A DNA stretch of 64,000 nucleotides from Phylloscopus collybita (taxonomy: Eukaryota; Chordata; Aves; Passeriformes; Phylloscopidae): NCBI GenBank assembly GCA_027886175.1, contig JAJNNQ010000129.1, forward strand, positions 3,100,001 through 3,164,000. The letters are read 5' to 3'. Within the stretch, counting starts at the first letter, position 1. Each line of letters starts with the position of its first letter. Below the pieces are notes generated by a model, which was not told the origin of the DNA, ran no database searches, and saw only the letters and a program-made list of their open reading frames with translations. Both the position numbers and the translations under genes were made by a program. This document shows positions 20,460 through 49,597 of this stretch, one piece after another.

Positions 20460-23400
20460 AAGGAGAAATAAGCCCTGGGATAAGGGATGCTGTCACTTCA
20501 CCAGAAGAGCCCTGAAAGAAAGCCCAAGAGTTTTCAGTGTGCAATCCCACTCTACAATAAACCTCTCTCCATGCTTAGGTGCCCTCAAAACAGCCAGACA
20601 GGAGATGGCTTCATAAGGCTGCAAGAGCAGGCAGCTGTTCTGAGGCATTCTGGATCAGAATGCAGCAGTCTTTAGCATAGAAAAAAACCCTGGATTATCT
20701 CTGGATAGGAGAGAGGAAAGGAAAGGAAATAGCATGGAGAGGAAAGGCAGGGAACAAATGCCAAGTACAGAGGGGTCAGCTGGGTAGTGCTGTGTGATGC
20801 CTACAGGTGGGTCCTGTGAAACCTGTCACCTAAAAGTATTTATTTAACCACCCAAGCACCTACCCAGGCAGAGAAGGATGCTCCTCACATCTCTGGGAGC
20901 CAGTCTCCTGTCGTTCCCAGCTCGGCCAGGCTTGCTCCCCTCCCCATTTCTGGCTCTTTGCCCCTAGCCTGCCCCACCTGCCAGAAAACTGGGTTTCTCC
21001 TCCACCCTGCTGCCAGACAGGGTGGGTTACACATCTCCTTCACTCAGGTTTTCCAAGTTATTTAAACTTCACACCAAGTTTCTGGTGGGCTCTGGCAGAA
21101 TCCAGCAGCAGCAGCACTCAGACCTCACCAGCTGGCAGTGGTCAATTTACCAGCCACCAGCTGGGCAGGCTTGAGGCTTCAGCATTTGTTTGCATCAACT
21201 CTCCTTTGGCCATCAGTGAGTGATTACAGACCATGGACATGCTGAGCTCAGATTGCCACCCTCCTGACCAGCCCTCCATTCCTATAAGGAGGAAAATGCA
21301 ACTTCTGGCATTTTGATGCAGGATGGGGTAGGAAGCCCAGCAAACTGGTGGTTTGGCCTCTCTGTAACTCCTCACTGCCCATCAAACAGACTGATGGTCC
21401 TTAATGGCCTCCAAAAATAATTAAAGATGTGCCTTCCTCTCTTGATTTGGAGGCTCCACTGGTCAGACTTTGAACACACCAGAATCCACCAGAGCTGGCT
21501 TTTGAGAAGGAAAAAAAAAAAAAAAAAAAAAAAAAAGTTGCCAAAAAGCAGGAGTTTGGAAGGAAATACTCTCTCCAGTCTGGGAAAAAAGGGCAGAGGT
21601 GCCCTGATAGACTCACATCTCTGTGTGATCGTCAGATCTTCATCAAAGCCCTCAACAGGAGACAGGGCAAGATGGGGGCTCTTTAACCCTTTCTTTGCCA
21701 TCTGAATTTGGTGCCAGGTCACTGCCACCACGGAGAGATGTGCCCAGTGTGGCTCAGGGGTCACTGCTCAGCCAAACCCCCGCTGCCAGGAGCAACGTGA
21801 CTCAGGCTTGTGGTGTGGATGTTTCCCCACTGGCCCCACACACTTGTTGGTAACTGGCTCATCATCCTCCCATCGCCATTCTCGGCTGTGCCACCCACAT
21901 CTGGCAGCCTGCAGTGCTGTGATGACCGGCCCACAGGGTTCAATGCACTCGTAGCCCCCACACCAATCCCAGCAACACCCACACTCCCAGTGCATGGCCC
22001 CATCCCCGCCCTGACCAGCTGTGTCTTCCCATCTTCTCGCTTCTTTCAGTCTCAGGAAGCACCATCCCTCCCTTGCTCTAGTTTTGCCATTCCCTTGCTC
22101 CCTTCCCCACATCTTTACACCCCTCCTCTGGCCCATCCTGCCCTGGTGTCACTGTCAGGCAGGCATGGTGCCCCACGGTTCCCCAGCCGTTCCTGCACAC
22201 ACCCCATGCTGTTCCCTTTTCCCAACCCTCCATCCAGCACTGGGCTCCATCTGCCAAACTCCTGAGCTTTGAATTGGAGCCCTCTCCTGTCCTGCACTAC
22301 TGCAGTGCTGAGTAGAAGACGATTTTCTATCCAGATGGGGCCATCTGCTTCCCCAAGTCCAGGTGCGTGACGAAGCTGGGGAGCCCAGGAGCAGCACAGC
22401 CCCTCCTGCTAGCTCACGTCAGGACTCCTGGAAAGCTGAGCACCCAGCCTGAACCCTGCATCTCAATTTAAAAAAGCACGTGTTTGCAACGTTTCTGTAA
22501 AAAAAAAAAAAAAATTTAAAAATCCGTGTATTTCCACACAAACTGCAGTTCTAATCCAGTGGTTTAGCTGCAGCCCAGCTCTGCAAGACCAGTTACCACC
22601 AGGCTGTGTGCGTGAGATTTTGGTGAGCCACAATTCAGACTGACGCCAGCAGGCTGCAGGGGGAGAAAGGCAATGATCTCAAGCCAGGTAAGAGCGGGGG
22701 AAGCTGGAGGCCACCTCCGTGCAGGCAGAGGCCCGTCAGCACCTGCCCCAGCTGCAGGCAGGGGAGCAGGGCCAGCCCTGCCCGCGCAGCTGCCCTTCAG
22801 CACCACCCGGGGGTGGATGCTCCGGCCCACGTCCTAAAGGCTCCCAGCAGCTCCCTGGCTTTTGGCAGCACTCTCATCATTTTCCTTCATCGTCAGGCAA
22901 CCAGCCCCGGTTCCCCCAGCAGGTACCGGGATTTTTCGGGGTCTCCGGCCCCGGCACAGCCCCCGTGCTCAGGGATGCGTTATCTGACATCCTCTCATCA
23001 TCTGACATCCCCTCAGTCCGGGGGCTACACCTCCCTCCCCCAGCTCTTCCCCGCAATCCCCACCACCATTTTCCACCATCATTTATGTTTCTGAAGTAAT
23101 TTCTTCTTTTCTTTTTTTGTCCTTGTTTTTTTTTTTTTTTTTTAAAAGCAAACCATCTACCATATGTTCTCCCCTGAAAGGGGCAATTGTTAACAGATCA
23201 TTAAAACACCGTGGCGAGTGCTCTGAGATTCCTTCCCTCAGTCTTACGCATTATCCCGTCTCTGTCACCCTTTCAATGCGGCTTTGAGGGCTCTGCTTTT
23301 CTAACTTCCTTCTCGGGGGGAGGAAAAAAAAAAAAAAAAAAGAAGAGAGAAAGAGCCACTAAAATGACCCTCTTCACAGCTCTCCTCCTTGCTTTTCAAT

Positions 23401-26400
23401 GTCCTTTGCGACACCCAGCAATAATTGGGGTGGGGGGCTGGCGTGCCGCTGCTGCTGTCACCGGGCTGGGGGCGGCAGGGCCACATCCTGCCCCCTTCAC
23501 AAGGTGCCAGCGTTGGGACGGCAGGATGAGGGGTGGCAGGGGGGCTGCTGACAGCCTCTCCTTGCACTGCTGGGCAAGGGCACTGCCCAAACAGCACATC
23601 CCAGCCAGCCTGGTGCTGCCCCTGCTCCTGGGATTGGGGCTGTGGGATGATCCCCACAGGTGCACTGGGCTAAGGCAGAGAGCATTCCTTGGAGACCTCA
23701 TCCCCTCAGGTGCATCAAGTGCTTTCAGCAGCATAAATACAGGTTTTTATGGAAATAAGCTAACAGCTGGCTGGGAAGTAAGCTAAGCCCAGGGACGGAG
23801 CTCTTCTGGGGGCTTGGATATTTCATCTCCCTCTCCTGGAGAACCAACACTATTTTAGGAGATACCAAACAGAGGGAAGCTGGAGACCATCAGGGGCTGG
23901 ACCACTTCTGCCTGAGCCACGGCCTTGGGTTGAGGGACACTTCCTGCAGGCTCTGCACTCTTGTGATCAGGAGGGACAAGGCTTTGGGAACTCACACAGA
24001 AGTTCCTTACCTGTTCCTTATCTTCTCCCCTTCTGCCATGGATTTGGCCATTTCTCCAAGGACCACCTTTCCTGACTCATCCAGGCACGGTTTGCATCTC
24101 TGCTCCACCCTTCCCAGCAACCAGCACGAGGCCCTGTGAATTTGCACTTCCCCATCCCAGCAAAGGATTGTGCTGCACGGGACCAGAGAGAGCACAGCAC
24201 CCCCGCTGGGAGAGGGGGAGAGGCACCTGCCCCAGCCACAAAACCCAGTTTTGGCTGAAAAAAAAAACCACAGAAACTTCAAAGCCCTGTGTGCAACACA
24301 GGTTTCTCCAAGGACCAATATTCCACAGCAGCTCAACAGCTTTGCCAGGGCCTGCACGTAGCTCCAGGGACCCCAGAGGGCTCCACTCCCCCTGGCTCCT
24401 GCCCTTCAGCCAGCAGGTTTTCCCTGGCATCCTCCAAACCCCTCAGGTTTATTTTAACCCAGGAAAGTGTGGCCCCAAGCTGGAGGAGACGGTGCTGCTG
24501 TGCTTTGCTCCAGCAGAGGGAGGGAACAGGTCTGCCCTGAGTGTCCTGGGAAGGCTGCAAAGCAACGCTCTCCTGGTGCCAGGAGCTCCTTGTGCTTCCC
24601 CAGGAGAACCTCCCGTCCCAGAACCCCTGCTGCTGACCCGCAAGGAATCCCCTGAGCACTGCCGTGGGGTCGGGAGCAGCAAACCTCTCCCCAGTGCCCA
24701 GGAGGATGAGGTGGCTTTGTCCCGGTGTGCACATCCCAGGCAGCTCCTCTCTTCTTCTTTCCAGGACGGCAGCTTCCAGCTCCTCGTCAAGGACAAAACT
24801 TCCCACAGAACAAAAAAAAAAAAGTGCCCCCTTCAAAGGAGCACGCTGGAAAGGCACGGGACTCCCCCTTTCCTGGGGGCATTTAACAGCTGCCTTTGCC
24901 GAGGGCTCTGAACGCTGCTGCGGGGCAGAATTTGATCCCTTAGCGCTGCAGAGACAGCTCGAGCTAGGAGCTGAATCCAAACCCAGGCAGCAATTCCATC
25001 CCGAGTGCACCAACAGCCGGAGCCGTGCCAGTTTTAAGCAGCACAATGCACTGGGCGGGATTTTGGCAAGGCAAACAAGCAGCGCTGCTCTCCCACCACA
25101 GATGAAGATGCTGCCCTCTCTCCCCGCTCCCCCGGAGGGCACAGACATTAACCGAGGATGCGAACCCAAAGCAGCTTCCGTGCCGCTGGTGTTCCTGTGG
25201 GCGAGGTGATCTCCCTGGCCCAGCACAGCCCCCAGGACCCCGGCCAGGGGGAGCACCTGCCCTCTGCACGTTATTTCTTACCAAAAATCAATTCCTGAAC
25301 CCCCACAAGAACCTTTGAATAATCAGCTGGTGCAGGAAAAGTCGCGAACGCTGGGAAGTCCCAGTGAAGGAAAGCGCCTCAGGAACACAAATCTGCAAAA
25401 CGACTTTCAGCTAAATAGTTTTTACATCTGAAGAACACTGACATTTTTTCCCCATCGAGGGCAATTAGCTCGTCCCACCTCCGAGGAATGAAGGTGAAGC
25501 TGTAGCCAGCAGCCGTGTCCTGAGTGTCCCTCCCTGCCCCGCGAACAGATGATAATCCCCGCAGAGATTCGGGGCTGTCAAGGGATTTCCTTGGAAGCTG
25601 TGGCTGCACGAAGGAGCTTCTTGAAGCAGAGCAGGGGAAAGAGCCACTGCAGAACCCCCGGCGAGGTACGGACGCGGAGATTTAATTCCCAGCGAGCAGA
25701 GATGCAATTCGTGCCCCCGGTCCGGCGCACCCGCACCACCAGAGGGAGACCTGCTCGGCATCTCTCCTCCGGATCGGCGCTAATTAGAGATTTTAATCAA
25801 GCCTCAGCGGCAGCAGACACAGCGCACGATGCTCCAGCCGGGCAGCCAGCGTGCATCGCCTCCCGGAACAGAGAGGTAAATCTCTTTTTCGGAGCGGGGA
25901 TGGAAAGCAGAAAGGCACGGAGCATGAACCGCCGTCAGCTCGGTGGTCAGAGCGCTTTAAAATGACACACACACAGAATAATCCCTAGCTCTGAGGTTTC
26001 GTGGAGTTGTCTCAGCCTTTTAAGGAGCAGCCAAGGAGCATTTTTCTCAAATCAGGTTAAGGATGTGAGGAGCAGCCCAGCTGTGGCTGCTGCTGCCAGG
26101 AGGACAGGGATTAAATTCCATCAGCGTTCCTCGCCCAGCTGAAGACAATTTTCTCATCGGCTCTCTGGAGAAGGCAGCTGAGCAGAGAATTGCTGCAGCT
26201 CTCTCCTCCAGCCACCTCCCAACAGGCATCACCCCTCCCTCCCGTCACCACGGCCCGTGAGGCCAAGGGTTAATTTCCTCAGATTCTAGGGAATGGGAAG
26301 GCTCAACAGTTCTTTGAACCAACCATTTATTGAACAAAATCACACAGGGTTTACTTTGTGATTGTCAGGCTGACATCACTCCCACCCAAACACTGTCAGT

Positions 26401-26639
26401 GACACCGGGGATGGCTGAAAATTCAGTACAGCCCACAAATTTTCTTCTTAAGGGATAATTGCTCTCCTGTATCCCAAAATGCTCTCCCTGTTTCATTTAA
26501 ACCACCTGAAGTTAAAACCACGCTTCTGCCACCCCCTGGTTTCTGGGCTATCTCATATTTCACACCACCCCTACCTTCACAAAATACAACCAGAAAAAAG
26601 AATTACGTTTGTCATCAAAGGAGAAAACTATCTTTGTCA
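20460..26639. other. Intergenic DNA between NEUROG3 and TSPAN15
   Basis: It is largely unique sequence with simple tracts: A26 at 21511-21536, an A-run near 22500, a T-run near 23127 and an A-run near 23323. Open frames up to 307 codons (24333-25256, minus) have no recognisable domain, no bird-typical codon bias that I can see and no splice context. No gene is expected here in the mammalian map. Confidence 0.5.
25660..25960. promoter_or_regulatory. Candidate element with homeodomain motifs
   Basis: This unique stretch is richer in CpG than its flanks and contains GCGCTAATTAGAG and TTTTAATCAAGCC close together (about 25776-25803). It is followed by an AGAGAGGTAAAT string that would also pass as a splice donor. 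It could be an enhancer or a non-coding exon, and nothing decides between these. Confidence 0.2.
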
Positions 26640-26643
26640 TTCC

Positions 26644-27079
26644 TGATGCCTTAAGTTTGAGCTTGCATGTTTTTCAGGTTCTGTGCTGTCTAGGGGTGCA
26701 GTTCTGAGCCTCATATTAAGTAAGCTCTCCTCACAGAGTAGGGACACAAAACAATTCCTTTTCCTGCTGGAGACCAAGGACAACTTTCAGGCCTAAAAGC
26801 ACAAACAAGGGTGGCTGGAGGGAGGAACAAGAAGGATGGGACCTCACAACCTGAAGCTGTCATTGGAGAATTAAACCCCAAGATGCAAATGGACCAAAAC
26901 TTACAGAAGTGTGAGACCTTATGGCCAGGGGTCCATTTTGGGTTCATTTTGTGTCCATTTTGGGTCCACCTTGGGTGCAGCCCTCCCCAAGGTATATCCC
27001 AGAGGCCTTTCAATAAATACCTGCTTTATTCTCTAGCTCTGCCCAGTCTCTGTTTCAGGTCAGCCTTCCCAAGGCATCA
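26644..27079 (+). mobile_element. Solo LTR of a second endogenous retrovirus family
   Basis: The 436-bp element has inverted ends, TGATGCCTT and AAGGCATCA, and a 4-bp target-site duplication TTCC at 26640-26643 and 27080-27083. A poly(A) signal AATAAA at 27012-27017 near the 3' end, followed by CTGCTTTATTC, sets the plus orientation. No internal retroviral genes are present. Its ends and duplication length differ from the LTR at 1893, so two families are represented. A 4-bp duplication fits ERV1-like elements. Confidence 0.85.
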
Positions 27080-27083
27080 TTCC

Positions 27084-27965
27084 CACCTTCCCAGCCCAGT
27101 CTCTGCTACGCAAACCAACTTCAGCTTCAACATCTCCATCCTTCCCCAGCAGCCAGCTCTGTCTGCCCAAACTGCTCCTCCTTCCTCTCTTTGTACACAA
27201 ATCCACCCTTAAAACACACCTTGCCTCTTAACTCACCAGAACAGATGACTCCAGACAGACACCAGGAGAATTTGGGTGACAAGGAGCAATTAAAAAAGCA
27301 GCAGCCACGTGCAGGGCCCAGTGCCAGAGCGTGCTGTATAGGAAAGGACCTGGCACTGCCTGTGCTGCACTGGGATCTCCCTCCCTAGAAACCATCAGGA
27401 ACCCCTGAAGAACTGGGTGAGTCCTTTTCTGCCTCCTGGGAACACATGAAGATTGCTCAGAAATTCTTGGTGAAGGCAGAGAGTTAAGCAGCAGATGCTG
27501 AGTTTTGAAAGAAGCAGAAAAAAAAAATGTCCAGGAGAAGGAAATTTTTTTGAAACACAACTACAAAAAGCAGCAAGGAGAAGATATCAGGTGTTGCCCT
27601 GTTTTTCTTAGTGGAGTGCTCGGAAAAGCAGAGGTTTACCTTCAGGATATAAACCTGCTTTATTCTCATCCTGGCTTTGGTTTAATTGAAATATTACTGT
27701 AATTAGGTTCTGCATTTTGCCTGCAGGCCTGGCTGGGGCTGGAGAGACTGCAGAGAAATGCTCAGGACAAAGGAACACCAACAAAAACCCCAGAGGTCTT
27801 GGTGGAGAAGCAAGGGAGGCACAAGACATTCAGTGACTCTCTCAAACCCCAGGCAGGCAGCAGGCAAGCCAGAATCACAGCTCCTGCTACTTCTGCCTTT
27901 TGATTCAGCATTTGAGAGACATAAGAAAATAAAAATAATTTTAAACAAAACCCGTGCGTTTTGTT
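27084..27965. other. Intergenic DNA downstream of TSPAN15
   Basis: This is unique AT-richer DNA between the solo LTR and the end of TSPAN15. I see no exon, RNA gene or further mobile element. Confidence 0.5.
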
Positions 27966-27974
27966 TTTTTTAAG

Positions 27975-28668
27975 AAAACCAACTCATTGTTTTTATTTCA
28001 ACAGTAAATTTTAGAAACATGTTGACATACAGAACTCCAAAAAAATATGAAGTCATAAATCACCTAGTTAATTTACCGAAGGGGAAAAATACAGTACATC
28101 CAAGGCTCAAACATCCTGTTAAGTTTATACAAAAGCCAGACAGTAACAAACTGCATTAAAAAAATAGATCAAGCATTACCTGACTGACCTGACACTGGCC
28201 TTTGCCCCATTTATTAAAAGGCACAGAAGACTGAGCAATGAAAGCGATCAGCATCACATCCATTATTGTCAGTGAATTCACCACGATTAGCATCAAACCC
28301 CATTACTGAACACACCTTCCATACCCACCGCATCCATCAGCGACAAATCTCTCTGGAAGGAGTCGGAAAATAAACCCGGGAAAGGACAGACACTGAAACA
28401 CGAGACGCAAAAGACCCTTCCTAGAAAAAAAAAATCGACGTTCAAATCTTCTCCAGCTCGCTCCGGCCGTGTCATTCATCACTCAGCAATCACTCGGGAG
28501 GAGATTCAATGACCCACAGAGCCACCAGCGGGGCCCCTCGCTGCCTCCTGGCGGCACCCACCGCCGGCTGCTGGCTGCCTCAGCAGCCCCGGCCAGCCTG
28601 GGACAGGCAGCAGGAGGGAGCAGAGCTGCGGGGTTTGCCGGCTCCAGCCGCGCTCCGGGCGCCCCGGC
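27975..28668 (-). other. TSPAN15: TSPAN15 3' UTR (predicted)
   Basis: The non-coding sequence after the stop codon is GC-rich for the first 200 nt and then AT-rich to the poly(A) signal. The end is inferred from the signal only. Confidence 0.5.
27992..27997 (-). terminator. TSPAN15: TSPAN15 poly(A) signal AATAAA
   Basis: On the minus strand AATAAA lies about 670 nt beyond the stop codon, with cleavage expected near 27970-27980. An earlier AATAAA at 28210-28215 could give a shorter transcript. Confidence 0.55.
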
Positions 28669-44736
<16,068 letters not shown>

Positions 44737-44743
44737 TTATTTA

Positions 44744-44805
44744 TTCCTTCCTTCCTTCCTTCCTTCCTTCCTTCCTTCCTTCCTTCCTTCCTTCCTTCCT
44801 TCCTT
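44744..44805. repeat. (TTCC)n / (GGAA)n microsatellite by TSPAN15 promoter
   Basis: About 15 uninterrupted TTCC units (62 bp), preceded by TTTA units, lie 248 bp upstream of the TSPAN15 start codon. On the TSPAN15 sense strand it reads GGAA, the core site of ETS factors. Confidence 0.92.
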
Positions 44806-44809
44806 TTCA

Positions 44810-47800
44810 ATTCTCTCGGCCCGGGCGCTCGGTCGGGATTAGCCCCGCAGCTGGAGGCGGCAGGAGACAACACACGGATCAGCCTGCTCCAACAGGAACC
44901 TGGATCCCCAGAGCTCTGCCAACGCCATCAAAACAGCCGGGAGAAAAAAAAAAAAAAATACGGCCGTGGGAAGCCGCTGCGTGGGCGCTCAGGTTTTTTT
45001 TTGGTGGAGCGTCCAAAAGCGTGGCAAAGCAGAATCCCTGCACCCCGCAGCAGCGGGAGGAAGCGTTGGCAGGGCATTTGCCTCTCTTGATGTCACCCAC
45101 GCCATCGCACATGCAGAGAGGGTCACGTCCTGCCGGTAACAACAGCTACCGGGCACATTGCACCGGCCACGTCCCGTGTCTGCACCGGCCTGCATCCCCG
45201 TCCCGCTGCTGTGGCAGTGGGTCCGTGTCGGGGCTGACACGGCCATCATGAACTGCAAACGCCATTCACGCCTCCGAGATGAAATAAGCCCTTTCAAGCC
45301 TGCACTCCTGTCCCACAAAGGGCTATTTTCCCCCAGCGGGGAAAAAAGTCTCATTCAAAGCGGCAGACAACTGTCACAGAGTTGGTTGTTTCATCCTGGC
45401 CCGGAGCAGAGACAGATGGCACTGAAAATCAGTGTCTGGTGTCAGAGGAGATGAAGTCGGGCAGCATTTATTCTTAAGTTACCTGGCAAAGGGACTGGAA
45501 AACCTCTGAGCTGCCTACGAGAACTGTGTAAACATTCAGGCACACATCATTTCTTTAGGTCATACAGTACACCAAAATCCCGTTTCTAAAGGCTAAAAAA
45601 TACCCCTGGACAATTCTGTTGTACAAAGCACCGTTGCTGTCGCCTGCAGTGCTTCTACACTCTGCTTCTGGAAAACAATCCAGCCCAGGACACTCCCAGC
45701 GGCAGAACAGCTCTTCCCCTCTAATGCTTCTGACAGTAATACCGTGTCCCAGAGCATTCATCCTCCAAAATATCAACAACTTCAAATTTCAGAGAGATTT
45801 GCAAATATCCCTGACGCTTAGCAATGGCATGCAGGCTGGAAATCCCACCACATGTAGTTGCTGGGAATTAGTGTCACATGGTCTTCATGTCTCATGGGTG
45901 TCATTCACATCCAAGCACCTCCTTGTCACTTGGGCATCTTCCTTGTTTGAGTCTTTAACTAAATTAATTGTTCTGGTTGGACTTTTTAAATACTTTATCT
46001 CGTCCTTTGTGCTGATTCCTGCACATAAAATTTCGGGTCACATCCTGCTGGATGGGGAAGCTGAGTAAAGGAGTGTCCATTTACCTGTTGTTTTCCCTCA
46101 GGACTGAGTCAATGTACCAAAACAGTTATGAACGTAACAGTTCCTGTTACGAAACTGCACGACAATAATTAAGTAATCCCTTTCTTTTCCTGAATCCCAG
46201 GCTTTGCCTATTCAAATGGCAAGATTTCTGGACACAATTCTAGTTTAGCAGCAAATGGTGGTTAAAGTAAGACGTTATGAGCTGCCTGAGGGTCCATCGG
46301 GATTGTGTTCCCTCCTGGGCAGCACAGGGCTGCAGTTTTCCAGCTAAGAGCCTGGCAGATTGTTCATTACAGCATCTGCTCCCAGGACCATCCAACAGCA
46401 CAACCAGCAGTGGTTTTGTTTGTATTAAGGATCAGTAACTTCCACGTGTCCTCACTCATTGCCAGGGGTTGTCCTAAAGACACCAAAAGCCGTGGACTGC
46501 AGAGCCTTTGCCCCAGGGCTTTAGGAGCTCTGCAGAAAGAAGTGAACTACAGCTAGCCCTGCACCAAAGCATGTCAGAAAGACCCCAAGCTTTTCGGTGC
46601 TACCAGAGGCATTTTTGCTGCTTCCTCCCAGCCCACATCTGGCTGATGAAGCTGCAGGCCAGCTGCACTTTGCCCCACCCAAGGTGGATGCTCAGGGTCC
46701 TTGTGTCCTGCTCTCAGAGCTGTTCCCTGGACTAAGGTTCCTCCTCCAAGAGCAGAGTGCAACTTGCAATACAATTAAAGCCTCTAGTGCCTATATTACC
46801 AGGTATTATGTTTCCAAAACACAAAACACCCCTCTGACACAAGGTCCCACGTCTTTTGTTTGCATCTCTCACCCTTTGCTCAGACCTGGGGTTGGTGACT
46901 CAGCACGGTAATGTTTGGCCTTGACAATCCTGCCCATAATAAAAACAACAGTGAAACCAGCCAAACCCAGACCCCCTGCTCTCAGGTAGTCCCTTTCTCT
47001 GGGATAACTCCAAAACCACTGGCGAGGAAGCAAATGTCTCAGGCAAATGCAACTTCCCTGATGAATCTGGAGCTGGCCTGTGTCAAAAATTGCTCCAGTT
47101 TTCCAGTCAGAAGGCTAATAGCACACACTAAATCACTGGCCAGGCTCCAGGATGATAACCTTGTCAATGCACAACCAGCAAACGAATAAAAGGTGTGGGT
47201 GTGGATACAGGAAGGCAAATCCCTCCTGGGTGGTATGATGAAATGTTGACCAAAGGGTGGCTGCTCTTCGATTGTCACCTGAGTAACAGATCAGGGACCA
47301 GGGCAGATGGTTCACAAGAAGGTTCTAAGAAACCTGAGCACTTTGACCATCTTCAAAGTCAGCCGAGAGAGGTTACAGCTTCACCACTGAAGGGTCAATA
47401 AGTGCAGCCCTTTTTCTAAGCACTTGCTTCCATTCTACATTCCATAACTGATAAAGCACCTTAGTGCACATTTCCAGCCCAATGTATGGAGGGGTTTTGC
47501 TCCTATTCTCCTTCAAATTTGCAGGGATTTGAGACAGCATATAAAAAAAAAAATAATTGAAGAACACTATGAGCTCTTGAACTCATATTGCAAGTCATGA
47601 ACAGCCCTCCTGAAGTGTGTACAGAAAGTGGAAGGTCCCTAAGCTGTTTAATGAGGTCCCAGCATAAGACTTTGAAGAAGCACCTGGAAAGAGCTTTGCA
47701 ATGCACGTTAGAAGATATGTACAAGTGTAGCCTTTCAGTTTCTGGGTAGGGAGGTGAGAGGGATAACCTGCAGGGAAGCCTGTTGTGAAGGGAAGGAGAC

Positions 47801-49100
47801 ATTGCGTGCAGGACTACAGGCATTGATTTCTTTAAAAGCAACACTTGGGCAATATTGTAACAGAGAAAACCTGCTTGAAAGAGCTGGTTAGGCGATGGGT
47901 TAACTCAAGGCTGCCTCCAGAAATTAATGAAGCAAGGAAAGACTTCAGGCTGAGCTGGTGCAAAGGATCCTGAACTGATAAACACTGCCCTGTTGCAGGA
48001 GAGCCTGGCACAGGCTGCAGCAACAGCAGCCACAGGAGCTGGAAAACTACAGAAGTGTTACAGGTGCTTCTGGATGCTGGGGGCAGCTTTTCATACCTGA
48101 AACACCCTCAGCTTCCAGTCAAGCAGGCACGAGTGCCAAGGACTCTTGGAAATCTCAGCCCAGCATGTTGTTTATGTTTCCACCCTTTGCTTTAAAGGTG
48201 AGAGCGAGCGCTGTGCTCCCAGCAGGGTCAGGGGTTCCTCAGGGGTTCCCCTTCCCTACGAGAACCCAAAGCTTCTGCAGGCATGAGGCCACCAGGTTCC
48301 TACAGCACACACTGCAAAGGAGATCAGCCGTCCAAAAAGAAGGATCTTGCTGAATTGCATTGAATACAGCTTCTCTCTTGCTCTGAGAGCTCACAGGCAG
48401 TCAGGCAGGGTCCTTGAAACACAAGGATTGCAGGACTGGTAAAGCTGGCAAAGTAACTACCCTTGCAGGTGAGCCTGTAAAATCCTGGTAGAGCAACGTG
48501 CAGAGGTTATTCAACACCAGCTGAGGGGAGCAGGGGGGAAGCTTCACGGACCACTTTGCCACATTCCATTTGATGTCAAATTGGTTGTTTAGTTTTCCCC
48601 TGCAAGAGACTCCACCTCCTTTCCAAGGCCCCTTAAAGCCTGTTGAGATTTCATCCCAGTGCAGCTCCTGCCTGGCGCTTAACAGTTACACAGGGAAAGA
48701 ACAGCAAATGTCCTCAGCCCCACTGCAGGGGGCTCAGACACCTGGTGCTTTAGAAAACTGCTGCCCTGACAGAGAATTTCTGCTTGGATTGGAGTAGGTT
48801 TTGGCTTCCATTTATGTTTTCTTGTGGCTAAAAGTAATCTAAAGGAAGACATCAGTTGCCACTGGCCTGGAAAACACCACCTTTTCCCTCTTTTTCATCC
48901 TTTTTTAGAGGAAAAAGAGACTTGAAGAAGAGAGTGGTTCTTTAGTTTTTGCTCTTCGGGCGTAGGTTAAAATGCCAGGGAAGAAGGAGGAGGCCCTTGG
49001 CATCGCTCGTCTCCTCCTGGCACTGCATTGCATCACTCGGAAAACGGGACAAGAGGACACGAGACAGCTCATCCCAATGTCCTCTTAACAGGACTTGGTT
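44810..49100. other. Intergenic space between divergent TSPAN15 and TACR2
   Basis: CpG-rich remnants continue to about 45460 and then the sequence is ordinary unique DNA. I see no gene. The TACR2 promoter and 5' UTR must lie in the last part, but no clear TATA box or start site can be placed. Confidence 0.5.
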
Positions 49101-49193
49101 AAATGCTTGGAAATTCATACCACCAGCATCTGCTGCACGGAGACGAGCAGATGCCAGAAGGTTTCCCTTTACACCCACAAGAAGTGAGAAGCC

Positions 49194-49597
49194 ATGGGTG
49201 TGTTCTCCGTCTTTAACGCGAGCAACGTGTCGCAGGCTGGCTCCCTGGAGGACGGCGGCAACTGGACGGAGGAAACCCAGTTCACCCAGCCAGGATGGAG
49301 AATTGCCCTCTGGGCCATCACCTACTCCTTCATCGTTGTCACATCCATCGTTGGCAACGTCACCGTCATCTGGATTATCCTGGCGCACAGGAGGATGAGG
49401 ACGGCCACCAACTACTTCATCGTCAACTTGGCTCTCTCGGACCTGCTGATGTCCGCCTTCAACACCATCTTCAATTTCATCTACGCCAGTCACAACGTCT
49501 GGTATTTTGGGGAGGAATTCTGCAGGTTTCAGAACTGGTTCCCCATCACTGCAGTGTTTGTGAGCATTTACTCCATGACAGCCGTGGCTGCAGAGAG
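49194..49597 (+). CDS. TACR2: TACR2 exon 1 (residues 1-134 and two bases)
   Basis: It encodes the N-terminus with three sequons and TM1 to TM3. The ATG has an ideal context (AGAAGCCATGG). [10 protein letters not shown] and ASHNVWYFG are tachykinin-receptor strings. The exon ends GAG AG|GTAAGA, splitting the Arg codon of ERY, the usual first junction in this family. A 306-codon antisense frame overlaps it and is rejected. Confidence 0.95.

Noticed and set aside
24333..25256. 307-codon minus-strand frame between NEUROG3 and TSPAN15
   Set aside because: There is no family resemblance, the composition is what GC-rich DNA gives by chance, and no gene is expected here.
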